Shown piece by piece: positions 47,282 to 59,957 of a stretch of 64,000 bases of DNA. The notes beneath the pieces were generated by a model. The model saw only the letters and a program-made list of their open reading frames with translations, was not told the DNA's origin and searched no databases. Numbering within the stretch: position 1 is the stretch's first letter; the number at the start of each line of letters is the position of its first letter. The stretch comes from Rhizobiaceae bacterium (GTDB taxonomy: Bacteria; Pseudomonadota; Alphaproteobacteria; Rhizobiales; Rhizobiaceae): the NCBI GenBank assembly GCA_016742175.1, contig JACVCH010000008.1, forward strand, positions 58,501 through 122,500, given 5' to 3'. The position numbers were made by a program, and so were the translations under genes.

Positions 47282-48022
47282 ATGGCGACGAAACTTTCGG
47301 TCAATCTCAACGCGGTCGCGATGCTGCGCAACCGGCGCGACCTGCCCTGGCCGAGCGTCACGGGGCTCGGGCGCATCGCGCTCGCCGCCGGCGCCCATGG
47401 GCTGACCGTTCACCCGCGCCCCGACCAGCGGCACATCCGCTTTTCAGACCTGCCTGAAATTCGTGCGTTGATCGATGACGAGTTTCCCGAGGCGGAGTTC
47501 AATATCGAGGGCTATCCAACGGACGACTTCCTCGACCTCGTCGAGGAACACCAGCCCGAGCAGGTGACGCTCGTGCCTGACGATCCGTCGCAGCCGACGT
47601 CCGACCATGGCTGGGACTTTGCCGCGCATCGCGAGATGATGACGCCTGTCGTCGCCCGGTTGAAGAAGAGCGGAATGCGCGTGTCGCTCTTTGCCGAGCC
47701 CGATCCGGAAGGCCTGGAAGCGGCTCGTGCGACGGGCGCGGATCGCGTCGAGTTCTACACCGGCCCCTACGGCTCCTGCCATTCGGATTCCGCAAAAGCC
47801 GCCAAAGAATTGGAAAAGCTTGGAAAAGCAGCCGACGCAGCCGTCGCGCTCGGGCTTTGCATCAATGCCGGGCACGACCTGACGGTCGCCAATCTCGCGC
47901 CGCTCGTGCGGCGTGTTCCGAAGCTTGCCGAAGTGTCGATCGGGCATGGACTGACGGCCGACGCGCTCGAATACGGCATGGCTGAAACTGTGCGCCGTTT
48001 CCTGCGTTCCTGCGAAGGGTAG
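47282..48022 (+). CDS. pdxJ: Pyridoxine 5'-phosphate synthase
   Basis: PdxJ condenses aminoacetone phosphate and deoxyxylulose phosphate to make vitamin B6. The 246-residue product has [50 protein letters not shown] and the C-terminal [21 protein letters not shown] 47282 is preferred over ATG 47267 by comparison with remembered rhizobial starts. Six bases of these (MAT) lie before the first strand. Confidence 0.96.
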   Translation: MATKLSVNLNAVAMLRNRRDLPWPSVTGLGRIALAAGAHGLTVHPRPDQRHIRFSDLPEIRALIDDEFPEAEFNIEGYPTDDFLDLVEEHQPEQVTLVPDDPSQPTSDHGWDFAAHREMMTPVVARLKKSGMRVSLFAEPDPEGLEAARATGADRVEFYTGPYGSCHSDSAKAAKELEKLGKAADAAVALGLCINAGHDLTVANLAPLVRRVPKLAEVSIGHGLTADALEYGMAETVRRFLRSCEG

Positions 48023-48134
48023 AGCCCGACGTTCCACGCGTGCCGCGCATGGCTGCCCCTGCGAAAAGGGCAGTTGATATTGCACCGCAACAGGCGTAGA
48101 AGCCCCGCCCGTCCTTCAAAGGAGGGCAGACAAA

Positions 48135-50036
48135 ATGGAAATGCCGCTCGAAGGCTCGCGCCAGGAAGCTCCGTCGTCGACGGGGCACGGCACCGGAGCC
48201 CTGGCACTGGCCGCCATCGGCGTCGTCTATGGCGACATCGGCACCAGCCCCATCTACGCCTTGCGCGAAGCGATCTCAGCCACCGGAAACCCCGCGCGTT
48301 CGACGGATGCCGAAGTTCTCGGCGTCCTGTCGATCATCGTCTGGTCGCTGACGCTCATCGTCGCGATCAAATATGCGCTCATCGTGCTGCGCGCCGACAA
48401 TCGCGGCGAGGGCGGCACGCTGTCGCTGATGGCGCTCGCCCGGCAGAATGCGGGGCGGCTGTCGCCCGCCGTCATGCTGCTCGGCATGGCCGGCGCCGGC
48501 CTCTTCCTCGGCGACGCGCTGATCACGCCGGCGATCTCGGTGCTGTCGGCCGTCGAGGGGCTGGAGGTCGCGACGCCCGTCCTCGCGCCCTACGTGCTGC
48601 CGATCACGCTCGTCATCCTGATCGGGCTCTTCGCCGTCCAGAAGAAGGGCACGGCCTCGGTGGCGATGGTGTTCGGGCCGATCACGGCGATCTGGTTCCT
48701 CGTCCTCGGCGGGCTCGGCCTCTGGCACATCTTCGCCGCGCCGCAGGTGCTGGCCGCGCTCAATCCGGCCTATGCGGTGGGTTTCCTGTTCAGCCATTCG
48801 CATGTCGCCTTCGCCGTCATCGGCGCCGCATTCCTCGCCGTCACCGGCGCCGAGGCAATCTATGCCGATCTCGGCCATTTCGGGCGCAAGCCGATCGTGC
48901 TCGCCTGGTTCGGGCTGGTCTTTCCGGCACTGCTCCTCAACTATTTCGGCCAGGGGGCCTTCATCCTGACCCATGAGGGCGCGGTCGGGCAGCCATTGTT
49001 CCAGATGGTGCCGGCGTGGGCGGTGTTCCCTCTGGTCATTCTGGCGACGGTCGCGACCGTCATCGCCAGCCAGGCCGTCATCACCGGCACGTTCTCGATG
49101 GCGAGCCAGGCGATCCAACTCGGCCTCCTGCCGCGCTTTGCCGTTTTCCACACGTCGGACACACAGTCGGGCCAGATCTTCATGCCGCAGATCAATGCGC
49201 TGCTGCTGATCGGCGTCGTGATCCTGGTGCTGGAATTCGGCTCGTCGAGCGCGCTGGCGGGCGCCTACGGCATTTCCGTCACCGGCGAAATGGTGGTGAC
49301 GGCGCTGCTGCTGCTCGTCGTGATGCGCAATGTGTGGAAGTGGCCGCTCATCGGCGCGCTTGCCATCATCATTCCGTTCCTCGTTCTCGACATGACCTTC
49401 CTTGCCGCCAATTCGCTGAAATTCTTCGACGGCGGCTGGGTTTCGGTCGCGGTTGCGGCGGTGGCGATGGTGGTCATGATGACCTGGCGCAAGGGCAGCC
49501 GGCTGCTCTTCCACAAGACGCGCAAGACCGAGGTGCCGCTGTCGCTCCTGACGGAAAGCTTCGCCGCCAAGCCGCCGACGCTCGTTCCGGGAACGGCGGT
49601 GTTCCTGACCAGCGATCCCGAAAGCGCGCCGACGGCGCTGATGCACAGCCTCAAGCACTACAAGGTGTTGCACGAGCACAACGTCATCCTGACCATCGTC
49701 ACGGTCGAGCAGCCGCATGTCGGCGACGCGGACCGGGTCGAGATCGAGCGCGTCAACGACCTGTTCTCGAAGGTAACGCTGCATTTCGGCTACATGGAAC
49801 GGCCGAACGTGCCGAAGGGGTTGGCGCTCTGCCGCAAGGCGGGCTGGAAGTTCGACATCATGACGACGTCGTTCTTCCTGTCGCGACGCACGCTGAAGGG
49901 CTCCAGCCAATCGGCGATGCCGCACTGGCAGGACCGGCTCTACATCACGCTCGCCCGCAACGCGTCGGACGCCACGGCCTATTTCCAGATCCCGAGTGGG
50001 CGGGTGGTGGAGATCGGAACGCAAGTCGTCATCTAG
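48135..50036 (+). CDS. kup: Potassium uptake protein Kup
   Basis: Kup is a low-affinity proton-coupled potassium transporter. The 633-residue product starts with a short tail, then [20 protein letters not shown], the family signature. About 12 membrane spans end near residue 455, followed by a cytoplasmic domain with [20 protein letters not shown] and [13 protein letters not shown]. Length is typical. A palindromic repeat begins at its stop codon. Confidence 0.96.
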   Translation: MEMPLEGSRQEAPSSTGHGTGALALAAIGVVYGDIGTSPIYALREAISATGNPARSTDAEVLGVLSIIVWSLTLIVAIKYALIVLRADNRGEGGTLSLMALARQNAGRLSPAVMLLGMAGAGLFLGDALITPAISVLSAVEGLEVATPVLAPYVLPITLVILIGLFAVQKKGTASVAMVFGPITAIWFLVLGGLGLWHIFAAPQVLAALNPAYAVGFLFSHSHVAFAVIGAAFLAVTGAEAIYADLGHFGRKPIVLAWFGLVFPALLLNYFGQGAFILTHEGAVGQPLFQMVPAWAVFPLVILATVATVIASQAVITGTFSMASQAIQLGLLPRFAVFHTSDTQSGQIFMPQINALLLIGVVILVLEFGSSSALAGAYGISVTGEMVVTALLLLVVMRNVWKWPLIGALAIIIPFLVLDMTFLAANSLKFFDGGWVSVAVAAVAMVVMMTWRKGSRLLFHKTRKTEVPLSLLTESFAAKPPTLVPGTAVFLTSDPESAPTALMHSLKHYKVLHEHNVILTIVTVEQPHVGDADRVEIERVNDLFSKVTLHFGYMERPNVPKGLALCRKAGWKFDIMTTSFFLSRRTLKGSSQSAMPHWQDRLYITLARNASDATAYFQIPSGRVVEIGTQVVI

Positions 50037-50178
50037 GGTGTGCCGATATTCCAGCCTGAGCGGCCTGCAAATGGCAGTTTTCTGCGCTTCCGGTGCTCAC
50101 GTACCCAAAAGTACGCTCCGCTCCGGTTCTCGAAATCTGCCATTTTCGGCACGCCCAGCCCGAAATCTCGACACACCC
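50036..50178. repeat. Palindromic repeat element, copy 2
   Basis: A 143-base element related to 39526-39647. Shared core blocks are GGCCTGCAAATGGCAG, CTGCGCTTCCGGTGCTCA, CTCCGCTCCGGTTCTCG and CTGCCATTTTCGGCACGCCC. The outer arms here are GGGTGTG (50036-50042) and CACACCC (50172-50178). The centre is CGTAC-CCAAAA-GTACG rather than TGCACTT/AAGTGCA. The pairing is kept although the arms differ. Confidence 0.85.
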
Positions 50179-50237
50179 TGCAAATCCTTCGCCGAGGGGC
50201 TTGCGCGCCCCTCGGCGCTTCGCTAGAACTCCGAACC

Positions 50238-50251
50238 GTACCGTACGGTAC
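50238..50251. promoter_or_regulatory. Candidate TetR operator
   Basis: GTACCGTACGGTAC is a perfect 14-base palindrome, 12 bases upstream of the tetR start. Its place and symmetry fit autoregulation by the downstream TetR protein. A flanking CCGAA/TTCGG pair lies around it, one base off centre. Confidence 0.65.
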
Positions 50252-50263
50252 AGAATTCGGAGC

Positions 50264-51948
<1,685 letters not shown>

Positions 51949-51972
51949 TTCTTCCTGTTGTGACCGACGAAG

Positions 51973-51997
51973 CGGGCCGCCCTTGGGCGGCCCGTTT
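51973..51997 (+). terminator. Rho-independent terminator after ilvC
   Basis: An 8-10-bp stem (cgggccgc at 51973-51980 with gcggcccg at 51987-51994) is followed by TTT. The T-run is short. Confidence 0.7.
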
Positions 51998-52051
51998 CGC
52001 GTTCTGGCATTGCGCTTGCAGCACGTCCGTCAGGTGGATGGAGGTTGTGCC

Positions 52052-52345
52052 ATGACGACACAGATTACCGAGCGATCGATCGCCTTCGGCGGCCAGGCAT
52101 TCCCGGATCGGCGCAGCGAGCAGCGCCGGCGCATCTTCAAGGGCGCGGTGCTGCGCTTCGACGGCGGCTATGCCAGCCGCGAATGCGTCGTTCGCAGCCT
52201 GTCTGAGCACGGCGCGCGGCTTTCCTTCGGCGATGCGCTGGCAATCCCGCAGCATTTCGAGATGCGGATGTCCGACCAGGTCGCTTTCAGGAAAGTGGAA
52301 GTGTGCTGGCGGCGCGGCGGCGATGTCGGCGTGCGGATCGTCTGA
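52052..52345 (+). CDS. PilZ-domain protein
   Basis: A 97-residue single PilZ domain, a class of c-di-GMP receptors. RRSEQRRRIFKGAVLRF carries the RxxxR ligand motif near residue 20; VRSLSEHGARLSF is a degenerate form of the second [D/N]xSxxG motif, lacking the acidic or amide residue. GGAGG lies eight bases before ATG 52052. It is convergent with the next PilZ gene, with 9 bases between stops. Confidence 0.83.
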   Translation: MTTQITERSIAFGGQAFPDRRSEQRRRIFKGAVLRFDGGYASRECVVRSLSEHGARLSFGDALAIPQHFEMRMSDQVAFRKVEVCWRRGGDVGVRIV

Positions 52346-52354
52346 CGAGGCTGC

Positions 52355-52639
52355 TCAGCCGTAATGCCAGTGGGGCTTAGGCTCCTCGCCGAGGAACTCG
52401 ACGCCGATCCGGTCGCGCGCGCGCCAGCGCACGACGGAGCGGTAGCCCTTGGCGTCGGTCGGGATGTAGAGCAGGAAATCGTCCGGGACGACCACGTCGA
52501 CGGGTACGCGCAGCTCCGCACCGTTTGAATGCATGTTGCGGATGGTGCAGGAAATCTCGGACGTGTTGACGTCGCCGATGATCGACGCGCCCTTGAGCAC
52601 ACGCTGGCGATGCTCCCGTCTTGCGTTCTCGTCCGTCAC
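52355..52639 (-). CDS. PilZ-domain protein
   Basis: A 94-residue PilZ domain. The RxxxR-like part is NARREHRQRVLKGASI and the second motif CTIRNMHSNGAELRV has His where Ser is usual. GTG 52639 is taken as the start because AAGGCGGG precedes it; GTG 52654 in frame is the alternative. The degenerate motifs leave c-di-GMP binding uncertain. Confidence 0.8.
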   Translation of the reverse strand: MTDENARREHRQRVLKGASIIGDVNTSEISCTIRNMHSNGAELRVPVDVVVPDDFLLYIPTDAKGYRSVVRWRARDRIGVEFLGEEPKPHWHYG

Positions 52640-52714
52640 AGACCCGCCTTGCACCGTATCAAATGATCGTGGCCGACCCTTATCAGCCGCGCGCCGAAAA
52701 TCGGGTTAACGATA

Positions 52715-53146
52715 TCACAGATAGGGCGAAACGCAGGTGCGCCGTCCGCCGCGCGGCGGCAGGAACGTGTTGTCGGACGGGCGGTACGACGCGTAGCGCG
52801 CATTGCACCAGTCGACATGGGCGAATGGCATGGCAGAGGCGCCGGAGGCCGGGGGGGCGACGATGACGCGCCGGCCGGCATAGCCATAGGCCGAGCCGTA
52901 GCTTTCGGCGGCCGGATGCGGCGGGTAGAACCAACTCGCATCGTCAAGCGGATATTTGAAGCCGCGATAGGGAAGCGGCGGGCTGCCGAGTTCCTCGACG
53001 ATCGTCGCCGATGCCTGCGGGACGACGGCGACGGGCGGCGCCTGGACGCCCCAGCCGGGATGGATCGGACCCTTGTGCATGTCGGCGCCAAGGGCGGGCG
53101 CCGCGCAGGCGATCAGGACGGCGAGGGCAGGCAGGGTCTTCGACAC
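52715..53146 (-). CDS. BA14K family secreted protein
   Basis: A 143-residue exported protein with signal peptide [20 protein letters not shown]. The C-terminal BA14K motif reads [20 protein letters not shown] and ends [11 protein letters not shown]; the two Cys are 24 residues apart. BA14K proteins are immunoreactive, lectin-like surface proteins first described in Brucella. The middle is Pro/Tyr rich. The start is a GTG at 53146. The same motif spacing occurs in the PBP1A tail at 18332-20476. Confidence 0.85.
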   Translation of the reverse strand: MSKTLPALAVLIACAAPALGADMHKGPIHPGWGVQAPPVAVVPQASATIVEELGSPPLPYRGFKYPLDDASWFYPPHPAAESYGSAYGYAGRRVIVAPPASGASAMPFAHVDWCNARYASYRPSDNTFLPPRGGRRTCVSPYL

Positions 53147-53238
53147 GGGACGGATGTCTCCTTCGGTTGCCGTCCTGACTAGCGCATCCGGCTTTAGCGA
53201 AGCTTGTGTTCGGGTGGCGGGTGGGCGACGGTGCGGCC

Positions 53239-54351
53239 ATGTCGCTTCGCATCGCCACGTTCAATGTCGAGAACCTGATGAACAGGTTCGATTTTTCCGG
53301 CTTTCGCAACCAGCTCCTGCAGGACCGGGCGCTCTCGCTCTTCCAGATCGAGAACGAGGCCGACTACCGCCACCTCGAACGCGCGCGGATGATCTCGCAT
53401 ACCGACGATGCCCGCCAGCTCAGCGCGCTCGCCATCGCGGCGGCCCGCGCCGACATCATCTGCCTGCAGGAGGTGGAGAACATTGAGGCGCTGCGGGCCT
53501 TCGAATATGGCTATCTGTTCAAGATGGTCGGCCATGGCTATCGCGAGAAGTATCTCGCCAAGGGCAACGACATGCGCGGCATCGAGGTCGCGATCATGTT
53601 CCGCACCGAGACCGCCTATGGCGAGCCGATCGAGTTCGTCTCGATGCAGAGCCACGCCCATGTCACCTTCGAGGAACTGGGGGTCTACGACGACGCGCTC
53701 GCCGCGGTCGGCGAGAAGCCGCACGACCGGGTGTTCCGGCGCGACTGCGTCGAGGTCAATCTCAAGGTCGCCGGCCGGCCGGTGACGATCTATCTCGTCC
53801 ATTTCAAGTCAATGGGCGGCGCGCGCAACGGGCTGCCGGGGCGCGAATCGACCATGCCGGTACGCATGGCCGAAGCCGCCGCCGTGCGCGCGATCATCGA
53901 GGAGCGGTTCGGGCCGAAGGCTTCGCAGAAGCGCTGGGCGATCTGCGGCGATTTGAACGACTATCGCGAGCGGATCGTCGTCGAGGGCGGGATCGAGGGC
54001 GATTGGACGTTCACGCCGGTGACGGAAGACATCCGCACCAGCCTCGACGTCCTCACCGAGGGCGGCTTTTGCGAGAACGTCGCCGAGCGCCTGCCGCCGC
54101 TCGAACGCTGGACGCTCTATCACACGCGCGGGCCGCAGGAGCGGCATCTGTGCCAGCTCGACTATGTGCTGGTCTCGGGCGGATGGGCGCAGAAGAACGC
54201 GGCGCGCATGCCGCAGATCATCACGAAGGGCCAGCCCTGGCGCACGCCCTTTCCGCCCGGCCAGTCGCCCGACCGCTGGCCGCGCATCGGCTGGGACCGG
54301 CCGAAGGCGTCCGACCACTGCCCGGTGGTGATGGAACTCGACGTCCTTTGA
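53239..54351 (+). CDS. Endonuclease/exonuclease/phosphatase family protein
   Basis: A 370-residue metal-dependent phosphodiesterase fold. It has [15 protein letters not shown] with the first Asn, [18 protein letters not shown] with the metal Glu, [12 protein letters not shown] and the final [14 protein letters not shown] with the catalytic Asp-His. No signal peptide is evident, so it is probably cytoplasmic; the substrate, nucleic acid or phospholipid-like, is unknown. ATG 53239 opens the conserved part; the frame is open 11 codons earlier. Confidence 0.88.
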   Translation: MSLRIATFNVENLMNRFDFSGFRNQLLQDRALSLFQIENEADYRHLERARMISHTDDARQLSALAIAAARADIICLQEVENIEALRAFEYGYLFKMVGHGYREKYLAKGNDMRGIEVAIMFRTETAYGEPIEFVSMQSHAHVTFEELGVYDDALAAVGEKPHDRVFRRDCVEVNLKVAGRPVTIYLVHFKSMGGARNGLPGRESTMPVRMAEAAAVRAIIEERFGPKASQKRWAICGDLNDYRERIVVEGGIEGDWTFTPVTEDIRTSLDVLTEGGFCENVAERLPPLERWTLYHTRGPQERHLCQLDYVLVSGGWAQKNAARMPQIITKGQPWRTPFPPGQSPDRWPRIGWDRPKASDHCPVVMELDVL

Positions 54352-54411
54352 AGGCTTTTTGCTTGTCGCATTTGTGCGACGCCAGACGAAGTCGTCCGGC
54401 TGCAAAATGCT

Positions 54412-55609
<1,198 letters not shown>

Positions 55610-55620
<11 letters not shown>

Positions 55621-56332
55621 GGGCCGCCTCCGTATTCACGCGATCATAGGCGATGTTGCCGTCGAGAAAGCCGACGGTCCGGTCCGCGAAGGCGGCGATG
55701 TCGGATTCATGCGTGACCATGACGATGGTCAGGCCCTGGTCGCGGTTCAGCCCGGTCAGAAGTTCCATGATCTCGTGGCTGCGGGCCGTATCCAGATTGC
55801 CGGTCGGCTCGTCGGCGACGAGCAAGGTCGGATTGGCGACGATTGCGCGGGCAATCGCAACGCGCTGCTGCTGGCCGCCCGAAAGTTCGCCCGGCGTGTG
55901 GTCCTCGCGTCCCTGAAGCCCGACCTTCGCCAAGGCTTCCATCGCCATGCCGCGCCGCTCTTTCGCGGGCACGCCGCGATAGATCAGCGGCAGTTCGACA
56001 TTCTCCGCAGCCGTCGTGCGTGCGAGGAGATTGTAGCCCTGGAAGACGAAGCCGATATAGAGATTGCGCAGGATCGCGCGGCGGCCGCGATCGAGCATGC
56101 CGGCATCGACGCCGAGAAAATCGTAGCGCCCTTCGCTCGGCGTATCGAGGCAGCCGATGATGTTCATCGCCGTCGACTTGCCCGAGCCCGACGGCCCCAT
56201 GATCGCGACGAACTCGCCGCGCCGGATCGTAAGGTCGACGCCGGCCAGCGCATCGACGCGCGCTTCCCCGGCGCCATAGGTCTTCCAGACCTTGGCGAAG
56301 GCGAGAAGCGGCGGCTCGGCGTGGACGTTCAT
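55610..56332 (-). CDS. MacB-type ABC transporter ATP-binding protein
   Basis: A 240-residue ATPase of the LolD/MacB class. Walker A is [19 protein letters not shown], the signature [15 protein letters not shown], and Walker [13 protein letters not shown]. It energises the MacB-like permease, whose gene it overlaps by 11 bases, and overlaps the adaptor gene upstream by four (ATGA). The substrate is unknown: peptides, drugs or siderophores are possibilities by family. Confidence 0.95.
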
Positions 56333-57645
56333 CGCCGCTCCTGCGTGCCGACGACGATCTCGGCGCCTTCTTCGAGCCCGTCGACGATCTCGATGCGGTC
56401 GCCGTCGCTGGAGCCGGTGGTGACGCGGGTCGCCTGCGGCGCGCCGTTTTCCATGACGTAGAGCGTGCGCTGCGAGGGATCGGCCGCCTGTCGCGCTTCA
56501 CCGCCCTGCGCGCCGCGGCCACGTCCGCCGCGGCCCATGCCCATGCGCGGCGGCGAGAACAGCGCCTGCAGGCCGAAGCCCGAGGACCGCTCCTCCGCGA
56601 CGGCCGGGCTGAACCGGAACGCCGATGCCGGCACCAGAAGCGCGTCCTCAGCCTCGCGGGTGACGATGTCGACCGTCGCGGTCATGCCGGGGCGCAGCAG
56701 AAGCTCGTCATTGGTCACCGCCAGCCGCGCCTCGTAGGTCACGACGCCTTCGGTGACGACCGAGGCATAGGCGATGTCGCTGATCTCGGCATCGAAACGG
56801 CGCGTCGGGAAGGCGTCGACCGTGAAGCGCGCCGTCTGACCCTCGGCGACCTGGCCGATATCGGCCTCGTCGATCGCTGCCTTCAGTTCCATCCGTTCAA
56901 GATTCTCTGCGATGACGAACAGGATCGGCGCCTGCGTCGAGGCCGAAACCGTCTGGCCCGGATTGAGCGAGCGTGTCAGGACGATGCCGTCGATCGGCGC
57001 GTAGATCGTGCTCTTGTCGAGATCGGCCTGCTGCAATTTCAGTTCGGCTTCGGCGATGTCTTGGTTTGCGCGGGCGATGGCGACGGCGCTGTCGGCGCGG
57101 TCGAAGGCGGCCTTGGACGTCTCAAGCGCCTGGTCGGCGACCATGCCGCGGCTCGACAATTGCTCGGCGCGGGCGAGCGCGGCGCGCGTTTCGGTCAGCG
57201 TCACCTCGGCGTCGAGCACGCGGGCGGCGGCTGCGGCGACATTCGCCTCCGCGCGTTCGATCTGCGCCTCGATCCGGCCGGTGTCGAGCACGGCGAGGAC
57301 GTCGCCCGCCGAAACGCGCTGGTTCTCGTCGACGGCGACCGAGCGCACCACGCCCGAGAGTTCCGTCGACACGTCGACCTGCGTCAGCGGCGCGAGCGTG
57401 CCGGTCGCCGAAACCTGAACCGTCAGCGCGCCGCGCTCGGCCGGCACGGTGCGATAGCCGACCTGCGGCGCGGAGGAGGGGGCAAAGGAGTAGGCAACGC
57501 CGGCGGCGCCGAGCAGAAGCAGCCCCGCGACGAGCGGCCAGCGGCGCTTTTTGCGTTTCGCCGTGCCGAGGCCGAGCGCATCGGAAATGTGCGGGGTTGC
57601 GCTGTGCGCGGAGGGCCCTTGCGGGCGGCCGGCGATCTGATCCAT
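56329..57645 (-). CDS. macA: MacA/HlyD-type periplasmic adaptor
   Basis: The periplasmic adaptor that links the MacB-like permease to an outer-membrane channel. From ATG 57645 the product has 438 residues: a cytoplasmic tail, one membrane span (WPLVAGLLLLGAAGVAYSF), a barrel-lipoyl region (GTLAPLTQVDVSTELSGVV) and a coiled-coil hairpin (AARVLDAEVTLTETRAALAR). YAPIDGIVLTRSLNPGQTV follows. A Gly/Arg-rich insert sits near residue 380. It is first in the adaptor-ATPase-permease operon; no TolC is present. Confidence 0.93.
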   Translation of the reverse strand: MDQIAGRPQGPSAHSATPHISDALGLGTAKRKKRRWPLVAGLLLLGAAGVAYSFAPSSAPQVGYRTVPAERGALTVQVSATGTLAPLTQVDVSTELSGVVRSVAVDENQRVSAGDVLAVLDTGRIEAQIERAEANVAAAAARVLDAEVTLTETRAALARAEQLSSRGMVADQALETSKAAFDRADSAVAIARANQDIAEAELKLQQADLDKSTIYAPIDGIVLTRSLNPGQTVSASTQAPILFVIAENLERMELKAAIDEADIGQVAEGQTARFTVDAFPTRRFDAEISDIAYASVVTEGVVTYEARLAVTNDELLLRPGMTATVDIVTREAEDALLVPASAFRFSPAVAEERSSGFGLQALFSPPRMGMGRGGRGRGAQGGEARQAADPSQRTLYVMENGAPQATRVTTGSSDGDRIEIVDGLEEGAEIVVGTQERR

Positions 57646-57756
57646 CTGACGAAGCCTGGCGCTCGATATGTCCCTATGCTTGACAGATCGCCCCAAAGCG
57701 CCGCGATTACAAATTAAAGTTTGGCCATGTCGGCCCGCCCGAGGAGAGCCCGATCC

Positions 57757-58665
57757 GTGACTTCCGCCCGCCGCTACGCCGTCTACGACGTCTTCGCCGA
57801 CCGGGCGCTGGCGGGCAATCCGCTCGCCATCGTCTTCGACGCCGGCGGCCTTTCGGACGGCGCGATGCAGAAGATCGCGAAGGAATTCAACCTCTCCGAA
57901 ACGGTCTTCCTGCTGCCCGCCGAAGGGGCCGGCCACGCTGCCGCCATGCGCATCTTCACGCCCGGCCGCGAGCTTCCCTTCGCCGGCCATCCGACCGTCG
58001 GCACCGCCGTCGCGCTGTCGGATGGCGGGCAGCCGACCGACCTTTCCATCCTGGTGCTCGAACAGAAGATCGGCCTCGTGCGCTGCGCGGTCTCGCGCGA
58101 GGGCGATGCGGCCTTCGCCGAGTTCGACCTGCCGCGTCTGCCCGAGCGGCTCGACTGCGAGGTCGACAAGGCCTCCTTCGCCGCCGCGCTGGGGCTCGGG
58201 GCGCACGAGATCGGCTTCGAGAACCATGTGCCGCAGCTTTGGACGGCCGGCGTGCCTTACGTCACCGTCCCGGTCGCCGGGCTCGATGCCGCCGCCCGCG
58301 CCACATGCGACGGCGCGCTCTGGGCCGAGATCGCGCCGCAGGTCGACGGCATCATCGCCGACGCCTATGTCTATTGCCGCGAGACGGTCGGCCACGACTG
58401 CGCCTTTCACGCGCGCATGTTCGCGCCATATATGGGCATCCCGGAAGACCCCGCGACCGGCTCGGCCGCCGCCGCCTTCGCCGGCGCCATCCACCATTTC
58501 GACCAGCCGGGGGCAGGGTCGCACCGGCACTGGATCGAGCAGGGCATCGAGATGGGCCGCCCCTCGCGCATCCGGCTCGAGATCGACGTCGAAGGCGGCG
58601 CCATCACCGCCGCGCGGATCGGCGGACACGCCGTCAAGGTCGCGGAAGGCACGCTTTTCGCCTGA
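57757..58665 (+). CDS. PhzF family isomerase-like protein
   Basis: PhzF proteins have a two-lobed diaminopimelate-epimerase-like fold. The 302-residue product has RYAVYDVFADRALAGNPLAI, the catalytic Glu in FNLSETVFLL, PFAGHPTVGTAVAL and the second-half signature PATGSAAAAFAG. GTG 57757 is taken as the start with GAGGAG upstream; ATG 57727 is the alternative. Its role is unknown, as phenazine genes are absent. It lies 110 bases before tRNA-Lys and is divergent from the macA gene. Confidence 0.88.
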   Translation: MTSARRYAVYDVFADRALAGNPLAIVFDAGGLSDGAMQKIAKEFNLSETVFLLPAEGAGHAAAMRIFTPGRELPFAGHPTVGTAVALSDGGQPTDLSILVLEQKIGLVRCAVSREGDAAFAEFDLPRLPERLDCEVDKASFAAALGLGAHEIGFENHVPQLWTAGVPYVTVPVAGLDAAARATCDGALWAEIAPQVDGIIADAYVYCRETVGHDCAFHARMFAPYMGIPEDPATGSAAAAFAGAIHHFDQPGAGSHRHWIEQGIEMGRPSRIRLEIDVEGGAITAARIGGHAVKVAEGTLFA

Positions 58666-58774
58666 CCATGCGGCACCGCGCGGCCGCGAAAAACTTTTGC
58701 CCAAGCGCTGGACAGCGCGAAAGCGAGTGGCTATAGACGCGGCTTCTTCGGGACGCCCTAGCGCCCCGGTGGCC

Positions 58775-58850
<76 letters not shown>

Positions 58851-58942
58851 TTTTTCATCTTTCTATATAAGGCTTTGCGCTCGATCCGGGGCGCTGGCAG
58901 GCCGTGAACGGTAACTGAACGATGAGTCGTGCATGAACCGGC

Positions 58943-59764
58943 TTACGGCCTCATATGAGAGCTGAAAATATTGCTGGCCTCCTGCATCTTTTGCCTTGTT
59001 TCTGTTGCCTTCGCCGTAAGAATTTTTGCCACTGCCCGCTGCCGTACTATCCAGTTGGCGTAGTGAAGCCTGTCGTCGCCTTCGAGGTTCTTCGCTTCGT
59101 CGATACCGCCTATAAGCGGCCCATTGGCGTGAGATGAGATGGACTTCTTGTCTTCTTCGCTGAACCAATCTTGTGTGGTCATAACCCTTTGGACGCTCAT
59201 GTGCCATTCGCCGATCTTTTGATATAGGCTGTTGATATGGTCTCGTGCCATCGGGCTTTTCTCATCAGCAGGAATAATTCTAACAGTTTTTTCCGTAAAG
59301 TCTCTGATTTTCCAAAGTTGTTCCTCGTTCGCAGCCATGATTTGTTCGATCACCTTCTGTCGCTCTTGGAGAACGATATAATCTTGAAGGGCGACCAAGC
59401 GACAATCGTAGCGGTCAAGGAGGGCAGCGATCGGCTTTGCCAATTCGGCGGCTTCAGACGTCAGTCGTTCTTCGTGCTTTGCCGCCAGTCTAGCTTCTTC
59501 TATCACGGCTTGATTGCTTCCCTTGCACAGTAGATATAGTGCGAAGAGAGCCAGCATCACATGTGCAGGACCACTGTCAGGCAACGCCCATATTGCTCTG
59601 TTCAGCAAGGACCGTAATTCATCCAAAGGCTGACCATCAATGAAATGTCGTTCAATGAACAGCCCAAATATGAAAGCCAATATAGTGCCGGCGACGGCAA
59701 ATATCGGGTGGCGCTTGATCTTACTCAATCGAGCAGCGACGAATGTGCCAGGACGTTGTTTCAT
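58943..59764 (-). CDS. Orphan membrane protein, low GC
   Basis: A 273-residue protein that I do not recognise. It has two membrane spans (about residues 19-38, PIFAVAGTILAFIFGLFIER, and 66-80, AHVMLALFALYLLCKG). A long soluble helical region rich in Glu/Lys/Ala follows, with IEEARLAAKHEERLTSEAAE typical. ATG 59764 is chosen; a longer frame to 59872 is open. The gene is plainly AT-richer than its neighbours (59281-59340 is 40% GC) and lies right after tRNA-Lys, which suggests horizontal gain, but no integrase or att repeat was found. Confidence 0.7.
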   Translation of the reverse strand: MKQRPGTFVAARLSKIKRHPIFAVAGTILAFIFGLFIERHFIDGQPLDELRSLLNRAIWALPDSGPAHVMLALFALYLLCKGSNQAVIEEARLAAKHEERLTSEAAELAKPIAALLDRYDCRLVALQDYIVLQERQKVIEQIMAANEEQLWKIRDFTEKTVRIIPADEKSPMARDHINSLYQKIGEWHMSVQRVMTTQDWFSEEDKKSISSHANGPLIGGIDEAKNLEGDDRLHYANWIVRQRAVAKILTAKATETRQKMQEASNIFSSHMRP

Positions 59765-59914
59765 TCTGCCACATTGATCTGATTCTCGATTGGGGGGGAA
59801 TCTTAGTACGACCCCACATATTTCAAACACGTGAGGCATCTGGCCTGACGCAAAGATCGTGAACCCTTCCAAACCCTGCGGAAGATCACATTTTCCACGG
59901 CCGAATTGACTCCC

Positions 59915-59929
59915 GTTCCGGTTGGGTTC
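59915..59929 (+). promoter_or_regulatory. LexA box 1 of the imuA promoter
   Basis: GTTC-N7-GTTC (59915-59918 and 59926-59929) is the alphaproteobacterial LexA site in one orientation. It is 29 bases upstream of imuA. Confidence 0.88.
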
Positions 59930-59935
59930 TTAATA

Positions 59936-59950
59936 GAACAAAATAGGAAC
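59936..59950 (+). promoter_or_regulatory. LexA box 2 of the imuA promoter
   Basis: GAAC-N7-GAAC (59936-59939 and 59947-59950) is the same site in the other orientation. Together with box 1 it makes an inverted pair around TTAATA, and it ends 7 bases before the imuA start. Two sites suggest tight SOS repression. Confidence 0.88.
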
Positions 59951-59957
59951 ATGTGGC

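Noticed and set aside
54365..54380. Hairpin GTCGCA-TTTG-TGCGAC between the EEP nuclease and macB
   Set aside because: No T-run follows on either strand (the minus side is A-rich), so it is not called a terminator.
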